Assembly (NCBI GenBank): GCA_038373865.1
Contig: JAXGGA010005829.1
Span: forward strand, 1 to 64,000
DNA from: Uloborus plumipes
Lineage: Eukaryota > Arthropoda > Arachnida > Araneae > Uloboridae
DNA length: 64,000 nt
Direction of reading: 5' to 3'
Shown here: positions 46,901-58,900 of the stretch, piece by piece
How the letters are laid out: each line of letters opens with the position of its first letter
Position numbering within the stretch: the first letter of the stretch is position 1
The notes under the pieces: model-generated
Databases searched by the model: none
The model's input: the letters and a program-made list of their open reading frames with translations, nothing else
What the model was told of the DNA's origin: nothing
Position numbers and translations under genes: made by a program

Positions 46901-49900
46901 TAAAAATAAAAGAAAGACGAAAAAAGTATTAAAAGTAGCTTAATGCATCTAAAAAATATCGCCAAGTCCAAAAAATATCGCCAAGTTAAAAAAAATATCG
47001 CCAAGTCCAAAAAATATCGCCAAGTTAAAAAAATAAAGAGGTAAAATGAATATCGAAAATATAAAAATTTGAAAGTAGGGTATTGAGATGGGGAATTTGT
47101 GTGTCGGTCTGTCTGTCCCCCCCCCTAATAACTTTTGAATGAACATTCTGATTTGGATAAACTTTTTTTTTGTTGGAAAGATCTCGGCGAGTACAGCTCA
47201 TTCCCATATTTGATTTTTTGATTTGAACAATTTTTGGTTCAATTTTGAGCCGTTCAAACAACCGGTTCCGCGATACTAACTTTTGAATGAACAGTCCGAT
47301 TTGAACAAACTTTTTTTTGTTCGAAAGATCTTTTCAAGGATACTTCATTCCCGTATCTACATTTTCGATTTGAACAATTTTTCGTTCAACATTGAACCGT
47401 TCAAACAAGCTGTCACCCCTAATAACTTTTGAGGTAATAGTCCGATTTAAACAAACTTTTTTTTGTTCGAAAGATCTCGGCAAGGATACTTCATTACCGT
47501 ATTTAAATTTTCAATGTGAACCTTTTTTTCGTTCAACATTGAACCTTTCAAGCAACCTTTCCCCACCTAATAACTTTTAAGTGAACCGTCCGAATTGAAT
47601 AAACTTTTTTTTGTTCGAAAGATCTTTTCAAGGATACTTCATTCCCGTATGTACATTTTCGATTTGAACAATTTTTCGTTCAACATTGAACCGTTCAAAC
47701 AAGCTCTCACCCCTAATAACTTTTGAGGTAATAGTCCGATTTAAACAAACGTTTTTTTGTTCGAAAGATCTCGGCAAGGATACTTCATTACCGTATTTAA
47801 ATGTTCAATGTGAACCTTTTTTTCGTTCAACATTGAACCTTTAAAGCAACCTTTCTACACCTAATAACTGTTAAGTGAACCGTCTGAATTCAATAAACTT
47901 TTTTTGTTCGAAAGATCTCGGAGAGACTCATTCCCATATTTCACTTTTCAATTTGAACCATTTTTCGTTCAATGATGAACCGTTCAGAAAAATTTTTAAC
48001 ATGAGCGCCTACTGAGAAATTTAAATTGAATGTTGATTCTGAACTTAAAGTCTGATTTCCTTCAAACTAACTTTGTAAGAAAACGGTTTTGATAAAAACT
48101 TTAGGTTAAGTACTTTTCTGAAAAATCTTCTGTGAGGACTCTGATTCCGACTCCGACTCCGTAAACATGGCGGAAATGCAGGCTCAGAAAAAAATGACTG
48201 ACTGGGCAGACGATTTTTTGTTTATTTATTCTTTTTTTTTGTTTAATTAATTATTATTACTTTTATTTATTTTTTTTTTTGGCAGACGATATTTTTCTTT
48301 GATTACAAAAATTGTTCATTCACTAGAGCATTTTATTCCTTATTTATATTTAATAACTGGCAACGGATTAAAAATAAAATTCGAGACATTTTATTAACGA
48401 ACGAGGTTTTTTTTCTTTCTTTGATAAAATGTGTTTTGATGTTCTTTGTACTTTTATTTTATTTATTACTTTTTTCCTTTTGAAAACGATTGTGAAATTT
48501 TTCTACGGAAAAACTATAACAGTTACATTCTTTAAAAGGTGTGACAAAACTTTATTTACTCGTTTATTTACTTTTTACGTATCCATTTCATCTGATGAGA
48601 GGGGTATATTTTGCTTTTAGAAATCAGCTTTAAGTGCTATAAAGGTATGTTTGACATAATTTTCAGTTTCAGATATTCAAGAGAATATTGATTAGATGCT
48701 AGAATGCCGATGTCGATGTACGGGAAAGTAGGCTCGTTTAGTTCTTGACAGAACTTCTTGTTATTGTATTGCAAACATAATTTCTTAACAATCCACCTTT
48801 TCCTTCGAATTTTTAATACCGCTAAAAAAATATCAAAATTCTTCCAATTTGTAAGTTCCAAACTCTACATTTAACGCATCTGATAAGTGTCGTAAGATAG
48901 ATATTTCAAAATTACTCCTTCGAAAGGACATATAATAGAAAGATCATGTATCCAGATTTTTTTTTATTATTAATTGAAAAGATGAGTAATACATTTTTCA
49001 TGTTAACACCCTTTTAACATCTATTGAAACAAAAATCAACAGAATATAGGACATGAAATCAAATTTCATTGACTTTACAGTTTTCACGAGAAATAGGTTT
49101 GGTAAAGCCCTCCCCGAAACTTAGGTCTAGTTACGGCCCTGACTGATATACATATATTACAGCAAATCATAATTTCTTATAGAAGATAAAAAAGAAGTTT
49201 GATTTAACTTGGAATGTTGGACTAACCTGCTGGAGATAAACACCATGCTCATTTTTCTCGGCAAACCGAGGGACTGCCATATGAAGGACTTGCAGAAAAA
49301 TAAACGGCAGAAATTCTGTTCCAGCTTTGTCCATAGCTTCATACAAATCACTTAACACTAAAAAAGAATGCCATGCTCATTACAAAATACTATTGAGTTA
49401 CTTAAACAGCATTTCTGTGCAAAAGTAAAATCACAAAGCTGAAATTTTTTGAACTCATTTAATTGTTTATTACACACTAACAAGTATAAGTGCACTTTAG
49501 TCTTAAAAATACATGCAAAAGAACTGTCTTAACTAAAGCAAATTCTTATTACGTAAAAGCCCTAAAGCTGAAGTTGGAGGGAAAACAAAAATGAACGAGT
49601 TTATATTTTCCATTTTAAATGAATTATACGTTCCAAAAAAAAATTCGAGATAACAATACTTTCCTTATTAGGTAAAAGGAAGTGAAAAGGTAAAGAACAA
49701 CATTTTCTTCGAATAAAATGTCTGTAAGTATTACTCACAAATAATTATTCAATATTAAGCATATTTGAGACATTTATATATTTGTGTACATGTTTGCATC
49801 AAAATTAATTTGTTTCAAAATTAAACACTAAAATCTTTATCGCTTGGCAATGAGCAACAGCTGCCACAATAATGATCACTGGCCATGCTAGGCATGTGCC

Positions 49901-52900
49901 AACAGTATGGCTGCAAAAGGTCTCACACTTCTAAGGATCTATGGTACACTCAAAAATGGCAGTCAGCTGCCTTGTACACAAGGACCCAACAAAATCCCAT
50001 TGACAAAGGCCCAGCAAGACAAAAACTTAAAATTAAAAAAATATATATAGATAACAAATAAAATAAGATGATTTAGTACTGCAAATTAAAATAACTTCCA
50101 GTTTTCAAAATACTTTAAACACTCTTTGGATTCAAAATGGTTCAAATATTAAACACGACATGCAATTTTCCAGAAAGTTCATTCTTTCCAAATTTAGAGG
50201 TCTCTTTAGCACGAAAAATTATTTTAGCATAAAATTTTCACTACCACATGGAAAAAAAATCAAGTAAAAGAAAATGAAAAAAAAAAAAAATCAGGGCAAA
50301 GCACATTTTACCAAGAAGATCAGGCGTATCAGCACAAATACAAACTGAAAAAATAAAGACAAATTGTCCTCTACATTCGCTTTTTCATTATATTTTTTGC
50401 CATAGCTACTTCTGGGCCATTCAACGAAACGGTCGCCATCTTGTTGTTGACGTGACCCCCCTTTGCATCGTATTAAAAAGTAGTGAATTTACAGAGCAAT
50501 GTATGAAATTTTGTTGGTTAAGAAATCACAAACCGATGTGGGTTTTCTAAGGTAAAAAACTTTGTCCATTACCTTTAAAAATGACTACTTTTTATGTAAA
50601 TATATGAGGGTCATGTGTGGGACAAATTGGCAGCGTGTTTTCGTGGAATGATCCTTTTACTTTCAATAGACTTAGTAGAGTCACATTTGTATTCAAAACA
50701 GTAGTAATAGGGCATGCTAAAACTCCCATAGTTCCTTGTACGCTTTAAGAACTTCCGGTTACTCCATTGCTAGCTTCTGCCATTGTTACGCTTGAGTAAC
50801 TAATATAAACGTTAAAATGCCTTGAAATTGCTGCGACTCTCAATAATCTGTAACCACCAATGCTTGTAATGGGTTAAGTTTTCATTCATTTCCAATTGAT
50901 TGAAGAGAAAGAAAGAAATTACTAATATTTATTTGTTTTTCAAAAACCCCTAGCAAGTACGCAAAAGTTAGCAGTAAGCATTTTAAAGAAAGTGATTTCT
51001 TGACCAAGAAAACAGGCAAGTGCATTTTATTTCTGTTTTATGTAATTTAGATAGCGAATTTGTTTTGTTTATATTGATAAAATTAGATACATAAGTATTA
51101 TGTAAATAAAATATAAGAAACATGTCAGACTCAGTGTTTGAATGTTGTTCTTAAAATTCCTTGCGTTGCATCACACTATTGTTATTAAAATCTACCTTAA
51201 ATTTTGGCTGACTCTTACAAAATGGACATATCATTGTATAATTCTGATTTGAATTTCAACTCAGCTTCTGGTTCAGGAGGTGATCCTTTTCGGAAAGAGG
51301 GATCCAAGTGCAATTTTTGTGTGAAAACGGGAGTATTTGTCAAATTTTTCGAAATATAAGCTCCAAAAATGTAGTGTTAACTATATTTGGTCCTTCAAGG
51401 GAGGAGTCCTGTCCCCCTAACCCCCCCTGGATCCACATCTTTAAAAACGAAACTAAATCCAATATTTTTAACAGGGTTGAGCGATTTAATCAGAATTTAA
51501 AAAAAAAATCCATAGATTTTAATCATGATTAAAATCAGTTGGTTAAGAAAAACAAATCATTGACTTCTTACATGATTAAAAAAAAAAAAAGAATTTTTAA
51601 GTTCAAAAGAATGACATTATTGGGCATGAAGTTCAGAGTATTTTTAATAGAAAAAACCAATAAACAAGCAAATATTAACTATAAGCTCTCCTTACCAAAA
51701 GAAAATAGAATGATTCATGCAGTTAATAAATAAAGTAAATTGAAACCAAAGAATAAAAAAAATCATAATCTCAATAAAATTAAAAAGAAAAATTGCAAAG
51801 GATGTATGAACTAAGATATTTGTGTTTGGAGTTAGGAAGTATTCATCTGTTAAGCTATTTAAGTATTCATTTAAAAATTAGCTTGTCATACAATCCTTTT
51901 CAAGTCAGTTTATATTCAGTAAGTAAAAATAGTGTTAAAAAATAAAATATGCATATTAATAGGACAAGAATTTGAGGGGGGGGGGTAAAGTCTGCTTTTC
52001 AGTCCTTGGTGATATGTATTAAAGATTTTAAAGTCAAGATGTAGGTTTCAAGATGATTTTAATTCTGGATTTTATTTTATGGTTCTTTAAAAAAGAATTA
52101 AATAAATTAATAAAAATGATTATTTGAAGAAAATAATTCAGTGTCCTATGCTATTTTTATTCTTTATTTTCACAGTTAATATAATTCTATAATATTTTCA
52201 AATGATTTTATAATTTGAATTATTTTATAATTATTTCTACTGATGGGTTAGTACAATCGAAACTTCGCAACAGGCTTGGAAACGACAAAGCAGCCAAACT
52301 TGTTTTCATTTACAAATCATTGAATTTAACTCCTGAATATTCAGGAGTTAATTGAATAGTTGCAAAAGTTTCAGGAAAGATAAAAATTATTGTGATTATC
52401 CCATAGTCTAATTTATCGCTCTAACAATTATGTAGTTGAAGGAGTAAAACATCTAAATTAAAGTGAAGCATTCTTTATACAATATGCATAATTAAAACAA
52501 AGAAAAATGCGTACATTGTAAGTAATTATTTTCCACTAATTTATTAATTACTCTTATTTACAGTTTTAGTTTTATGTATTTTTCAGTTTATACATAAAAG
52601 AAGAATCGGATTTAGCCATCTAACTTGAACAATTTAATTTGTAAGTATCAAACATACTTAATAAATATTAAACTAAAAAAATCCAATTTAAATGTAAAAA
52701 ATCTGATTTTTTATTTAAAAAAAAATTGTGATTTCTATCAACCCTGTTCTAGTGTGATTAGATAGCGTATTAAATTTTTAGAAGTTAATTTCCAACTCTG
52801 TGTAAAGCAAAAAAGAAAATAATTGAAAGTAGGAAATGTTTTAACAATATTTTGAAAGATCTTTATTTTAAAAACTATGTTCTGTGCATATCTGGTAAGT

Positions 52901-55900
52901 AATGCCGCTTCATTTAGCTCCTAAAACTTTTAATTTAGCTTTTAACGAGGAAACGGTCCTCCTTCCCTCTGCCTTACCCTTTTTTAAATTTCAAAATTGA
53001 CAAAGTTTGAAAAAGAACAATTCCTATAATTTATTAGTGTATCGCGTAATGATAAAACGCCAGACTCAAACAACTGGAAGTAAACAATCCCAGTTGTACA
53101 TGCCGCGCTACCTGGCGACAAAGTGTGTCCCAAGCATGCCCTATTGAATCCCTATGTTTTCCTGACAAACTGTAAAATTATAGATGTGACTGGTTGCTTT
53201 TCTTAGGACCATAAAATAATAATATATGATGATTAAATTAAAAAAAATTATAATGATAAAGGAAGAGTTACCGGAGACTTATTTTTTGAACCTGTAATTA
53301 AAAAAACTAAATTGCTTCTGTTTTAGACACACTAGTAACAGATTTAGAGAAACAAAAACAAAAGAATAATTCAAAATTTGAGAGGACCTTTTTTTATTTT
53401 AGATTTGACCACTCTTCACCTCATTCACTAAAAATATTCAAGGCTTAATAGTTTCAAACCAATAAGTATTACATTGTTTTATACTGTACACAAAACATAT
53501 CTTAATGAACAACACTTCACATAATTTTAAGTCATACGTATTTGCATTGCTTAAAAATGAGTCCATGTATAAATATCATATAAATAATAAAATAATAAGA
53601 ATATCCCTAATATCTTACCAGCAGTTAAAGCTTGAGCGGGGGCTATAGAGCTATGAGAAGATGGGGAACCTCCAGTAAACCTTTTGAAGAAAATTTTTTA
53701 ATTTAATGATAAGTGAAGCACATCATTGAGATGTTTTGAAACGAATATCATTTAAAATGAAACAAATAAATAAATGTAAAATAATTCTTTTAGTACAAAA
53801 TTTGCCTACAGTTAAAAATATACCATAATCACAATTTAAAACTTTTTTTAAACATAAATGTTTACCTTGGGATGAATTTTTTACACTCAAAGGTACATCA
53901 TCGAATATGATGTCATTTTCACAATGAAGATATTAAAATCAACATATTAAACATTTTAAAAATATTAATTTATTATTTTTCTATTAAAGTATCTTGGATG
54001 ATCAACAACCTGGTGTTTCAATGAGAAACTAAAAACAATTCTTCTTTTGATCTTATTTAGAGCAGTTTTTAATCATTAAAAATGCAAATCAAACAAACTT
54101 TTTTTTTTCTTTAATAAATAAGTAAAAAAAAAATACCAATCTTTTTCATTTTTAAAACATTTACAAATGTTTTAGAATTCATATTAATTTATCAATTAAT
54201 GACATTAAAGTCTTTCATTGTGGTAAAAAGCATCAGTAAGTTAAATACATTCTAGGCACATTGATTTCCAGCACTAAACAGAAAACATTGCTGCAGTTTG
54301 GGGAACTATCTTTTCTTATTGATGTCACGGGAGGTCACTGGGACCTCCCAAAAAATTTCCTCATTCGGCAAATTCAGGGATAGTATTTCATTCCCGGGCA
54401 ATTTTTATGATTTGTAAACAGTCAATATATTTTAATCTGTATATATATGTGTATAGCAATAATTTGTGAATTATTCAATTAATCGTTTTGACGATCCTAA
54501 ATAAACTCCTGTAGTTATTTATCGCAGCTCAAGTATTTGTGAATTTTCTAAAAAAAAGATTGAAAATGCTCGTATTATTTTCTAGTTATATCTTTATTGT
54601 CTTATTCTCATAAAGTAACGGTATAAGGTAAGTGTGTATGCTTTTATCATTCGGTACATTTCGGAATTTCGCTCGGCAATTTAGAATTTTCCCCCGTCAC
54701 AAAAATTTAAGTTTGGGGCGCCCTTGATTACCTCTAACTACGGCACCGTTGATTACTTTTCAGTTTTATATTCTGGGCGGTTTTACGGCAAAATAGCAAA
54801 CTAATTCAGACACGTAAAGATGAAATTAGGTATTTCTGTCTGCATTTGAGTTGCATTCAACACCACAAATAAAATTTTTATTATTAAATTTCAGAACATT
54901 GGATTCAAGTACGAACAAACACATTTTGATAAACAACAAAACAGATTTTCAGGTTTTAAACATGCAATATGTCAAAATAAACACCTTTTTAAGATAAATG
55001 ACATTTAAAAGAATATTAAACTTACTTTTTAAGCGCAGCTCTCAGCTCAGGAACAGTTTTCAAACATTGAACAGTTGCATTCATATAGCACGTGTTTCCT
55101 AAATTTGTAAGGCCAGGAGGTAGTTCCAGCTGTAAATATTGCATGCTATAATTATACGTATGTTCAGTCAAACACAAAAAATTCTGAAATATTTTAGCTG
55201 AATTTTAAAGGTCTGTTGTATAAAGCATAAATCCCTACAATATGCTTTGTACAGCAATTAATTAAAAATATAATTTGAGGTAACAGAAAGGTTTTTTTAA
55301 CCAACAGATTACTTATTACAGCTACAAGCTGTTTCTAGTAGTCTTTCTTACATTAATGGTTGCTTAAATGATTTAGTAGCTTTATGTTGCAAAATTTTCT
55401 TTATATTTTCTATTTAAGTTTTCAGTTTTTAACTAAGATTTTAATAGAAAAAAAAATCTGATTCCTGTAAAATATCCACAATTTTTTTTTTTTTTTTTGA
55501 AATAGTTGAAAAAACACATTTTGGATTTCATACCAGAAACAAGGAAATATTTTTTTTCATGCTTTATTTTAGATGAAACCAAATAAGCGTCATGTAAATA
55601 AAGCTAAAGTACAATACATGGCTCAATCTAAGGATTTTTGACCAGATCCTGTTTTTGGAATTTTGTAGAAAATAATTTCAAATTTTGTGAGAACTAATGT
55701 AGAATTTTATGAAAACTAATTCTATTGAAAACAAAGGACCTCTTTTGACAAAACATATAATTCTATTTGAAAATATGTATAAATATATACCAAAACTGTA
55801 TTAGAATATATAAAAATTAACAAGTACAAAACTGTGCTTACTCATTATATATTATTAAACTACAATTACTTATTGTTTTATCAAATTAATAACTTCAACC

Positions 55901-58900
55901 ATGTTAGGATGTGTACTTAACTCTTGTTAATAATTTCGGAGAAACAAAATTGAAATGCTCTTTCAACTAATAATTAAAGTTTGAACAATAGAAATACATC
56001 AGATTAAAGTAAATAACTTAGTCAGCTATCTTAAACATATAGTTAATCAGTCTCTTATTTTTGTGAAGGATCCGTTTTAGTATTTTCAGCTTTTTGTGAA
56101 GAGTCTTTTCTGAATATCTGATTTCTGTGAATCAATATTTTCATTGGAATAGTTAACTCTTGGATCTATTTTCAAAAAAAAAAAAAAAAAACTCACTACG
56201 CGGAAATGCGGGCAAAATAACTTTTACAGGAGCATAATCTGCTCTCCTGACAAACAATTTTTAAAGTGTAAAAAATTGACCCTGTATTTCTTTTCTTAAT
56301 TTTAACAAAAGGAGCAACCATTACAGAACAATTCTGAATTTGTAGCCTGAAAATTGGGATTCCGATGATTAGAAGAGAATTATAATTGCGTATATTTTAA
56401 ATTATCAAGGCAACAAATAAATAAATAAATAAAGTTAAAAAATAAATTCACAAAATGTTATCAACTATGTTACAGCTGAGCAGAAATGGCATATTTATGC
56501 AATTTCAAAAGATCAAAACTAACTAATGCAACTACTCACTGCTGTTGCTAATTCATGATCAGACATATCTTCCATAAAAACTGTTTTTTCTACAGGTTCT
56601 GCAGGCAATTCTTCTTTTGTACCCATTAATAACACAGATGCTCCCTAAAGAATGTAACAAAGTTTAACATTCGGAACACAATAAGAATGAAAAAAAAAAG
56701 TAATACAATCAAAAAATAAATAGATAAAAACAATAATTTGAATTGATGATAGCTGATTAGCACTGAGTCCAATACCTTGACATTCCTTCTTTTTAAGGCA
56801 ATTTACATGTTTTAGTGCGTGCATTGACACTTAGTAAAGAACATCTGTTCCTTCAGCTTCCTTGGGAGAATAGATTATATAACAACTAGAGGTGTACCGG
56901 GTAGCACCTTTACTGAACCAGTTTAAGAAACAATGATTCTGATTATTAAAATACTTTTAGAGTCATTCCATAGTGACTAATGTAACATTCAGAGCTGATT
57001 TTGTAACTGTTTTTACTTGTAACTTAACAGATAAAAAATATTTTTTAGTTATGCTGGTAGATTTACAATGTACGTGGTATCTATGTATCATTTCTGCTAA
57101 GAATTTAAAACAAAATTACTGACAGTAGATATTTTTTCAACCAAAATAGCAGCGTTACTAACGTAACATTTTTGCAACCCTAAAAATTAATGCTCATGTT
57201 GTGAGGCAAAAATTTCTCAAAGCTAAGCAAGTGTTAAAAATTGAATGATATATTTGAAAAATGTGTAAATTTGGCTTTTAAAAACATAAAACACATTTAT
57301 TAAATATTAATTTTTTTTAGTCTTAAGTGTCACTTTTACTTAAAATGGAGTGTGACTAACGTAACAATCGAATAACAAGCAGTAAACACACTAGGTAATT
57401 ACAATACTTTTTAAATTTTTTTTAAAAACTTCTTATGTTATCAGGGGTCTGGCCAGAGGAAATTCAGGTCCGTTAACGGACCCTTCACAAAAATACGATC
57501 AAGCAAAACGGACCTTTCACAAAAATACTATCGAGCAAAACGGACCCTTCACAAAAATACGATCAAGCAAAACGGACCCTTCACAAAACGCTGATCAAAC
57601 AAACGTACATTTCACACATAATGCATTCAAAAAGCAAATCTGAAATCAAAATAATGCATAGCATATTTCTGTGTAAAAGTCCTTTCCTTTTGGGCCTTTT
57701 CTAAAGTTAAAGGGAATAGCTTATCACCAACTTTGCAGAAAAAAAAAAAAAAAAAGTCGGCACTTCCTGCCTGGCCCTGCGATGCTCCGGCAAGCAAAAA
57801 ATCTGAAGTGTAAAATGTAGCACCTTTTGTAGGTTTCTTTTAAAGAAATTAACAACTAAAAAAAATTAGTTGTTTTGCTTTAATGGTTCTGCTTGTTTGT
57901 TTTATCATATGCAAATCAAAGTGGCTTGCTGCGATGTTGCTGTTATAGATTTCTCTGGAAGTGCAGAGTAATGATTTTTCTCCCTGCTATGGACTTAAAC
58001 ATAAAGGAAATAATAATAATAACAATTATCAGCCAGCGAAAAAATGGGATTGCTTCTGGGTAGAGCGATCAGCTATTTAAAATTAAAATTATCTCCATCT
58101 GACCTCTTTGGTGCGATGTTTTGACCTAGAAGTCTGGTATTGTTTGTTTTGCTATGTTTCCCTACCGTATTTTTTCCTCCGAATTTTTGGCGAATATGCC
58201 GATGATTATTAATGACATTCATCATATAAACCTGATGAAATGCAGCTCTAAAATTTTTGACTTTAATAAATTATTAAAAATTGTTTTTATATTTCTGATG
58301 CTTTCATTAAAAAAAAGCGATCTCTGCATGCGATATGAAAATCGAATTTTACTTACTTTTCAAGCTAATTACTGTTTATTAGGAGGCAAATAAATGAAAA
58401 TTCGCTTTATTTTTTGCTCAGATCATTATTTTAAATGTTTTAAAGCAAAATTAACTGCTCTTTTATGAGTCTAAATGTTAAACGATCGTTCCATTTTATT
58501 TTTGCATTAATTGTAGAAAAAGACATTAATAATATGTTTACCATAGACTTTAAAATGCAATTGTAAAAAAAATTCACCAAAAAAAATATTTTATGTTCCG
58601 TTTTTATGCTTTTGACGTCACTTGAATGATCACTTTGAAAACTGCAATCTCTTTGCATCCGCTACAGGAATCGGACTTTTCGCATTTTTGATAATTAATA
58701 TGCTTTTTTTAGAGGAAAAGAAATGAAATTTATTTTTATTTTTTATTAAATTCAAAAAAAAAAAAAAAATTGGGGGGGGGGGGATTATTTTTTTTCAAGA
58801 TTGTTTGATTTTCACAAAATTATTCAGTTTTTCACAAAAAACGGACCCTGTGAAAAATCCTGGACAGACCCCTGGTTATATGATTTTTATTTATTTATTT

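Larger units (their letters stand above)
46887..48733. mobile_element. tandem-repeat-bearing element with GCCTACTTTCCCGT ends
   Basis: GCCTACTTTCCCGT and ACGGGAAAGTAGGC are inverted ends. The element interrupts a hAT copy whose flanking halves are otherwise continuous. It carries two tandem arrays (46951-47034 and 47131-48010). No transposase; superfamily unknown. Confidence 0.75.
46668..49141. mobile_element. hAT element, TSD ACTGATAT, interrupted
   Basis: It starts CAAGGCCATATTTAAG and ends GTCTAGTTACGGCCCTG, flanked by ACTGATAT (46660-46667 and 49142-49149). Its two halves match the 16794-17651 element in reverse orientation. The match is broken by an inserted 1.85-kb element at 46887-48733. 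Located in USP14 intron 7. Confidence 0.88.
50709..53143. mobile_element. element with AGGGCATGCT ends, interrupted
   Basis: AATAGGGCATGCTAAAAC at the left and CCAAGCATGCCCTATT at the right are inverted. The interior contains the CAGGGTTG-family element (51472-52746). A fragment of the same left end recurs at about 46308 (GGGGTATGCTATAACTTCCC). No TSD established. Confidence 0.6.

Noticed and set aside
46949..47146. Minus frame with repeated F-F-N-L-A-I-F-F-G-L-G-D-I
   Set aside because: Translation of the 19-bp tandem repeat.
47131..48010. Evenly spaced repeats considered as a CRISPR array
   Set aside because: Units are contiguous ~147-bp tandem copies with no unique spacers, in a eukaryotic intron.
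57475..57602. 32-bp repeats considered as CRISPR
   Set aside because: Head-to-tail repeats without spacers, inside transposon ends.
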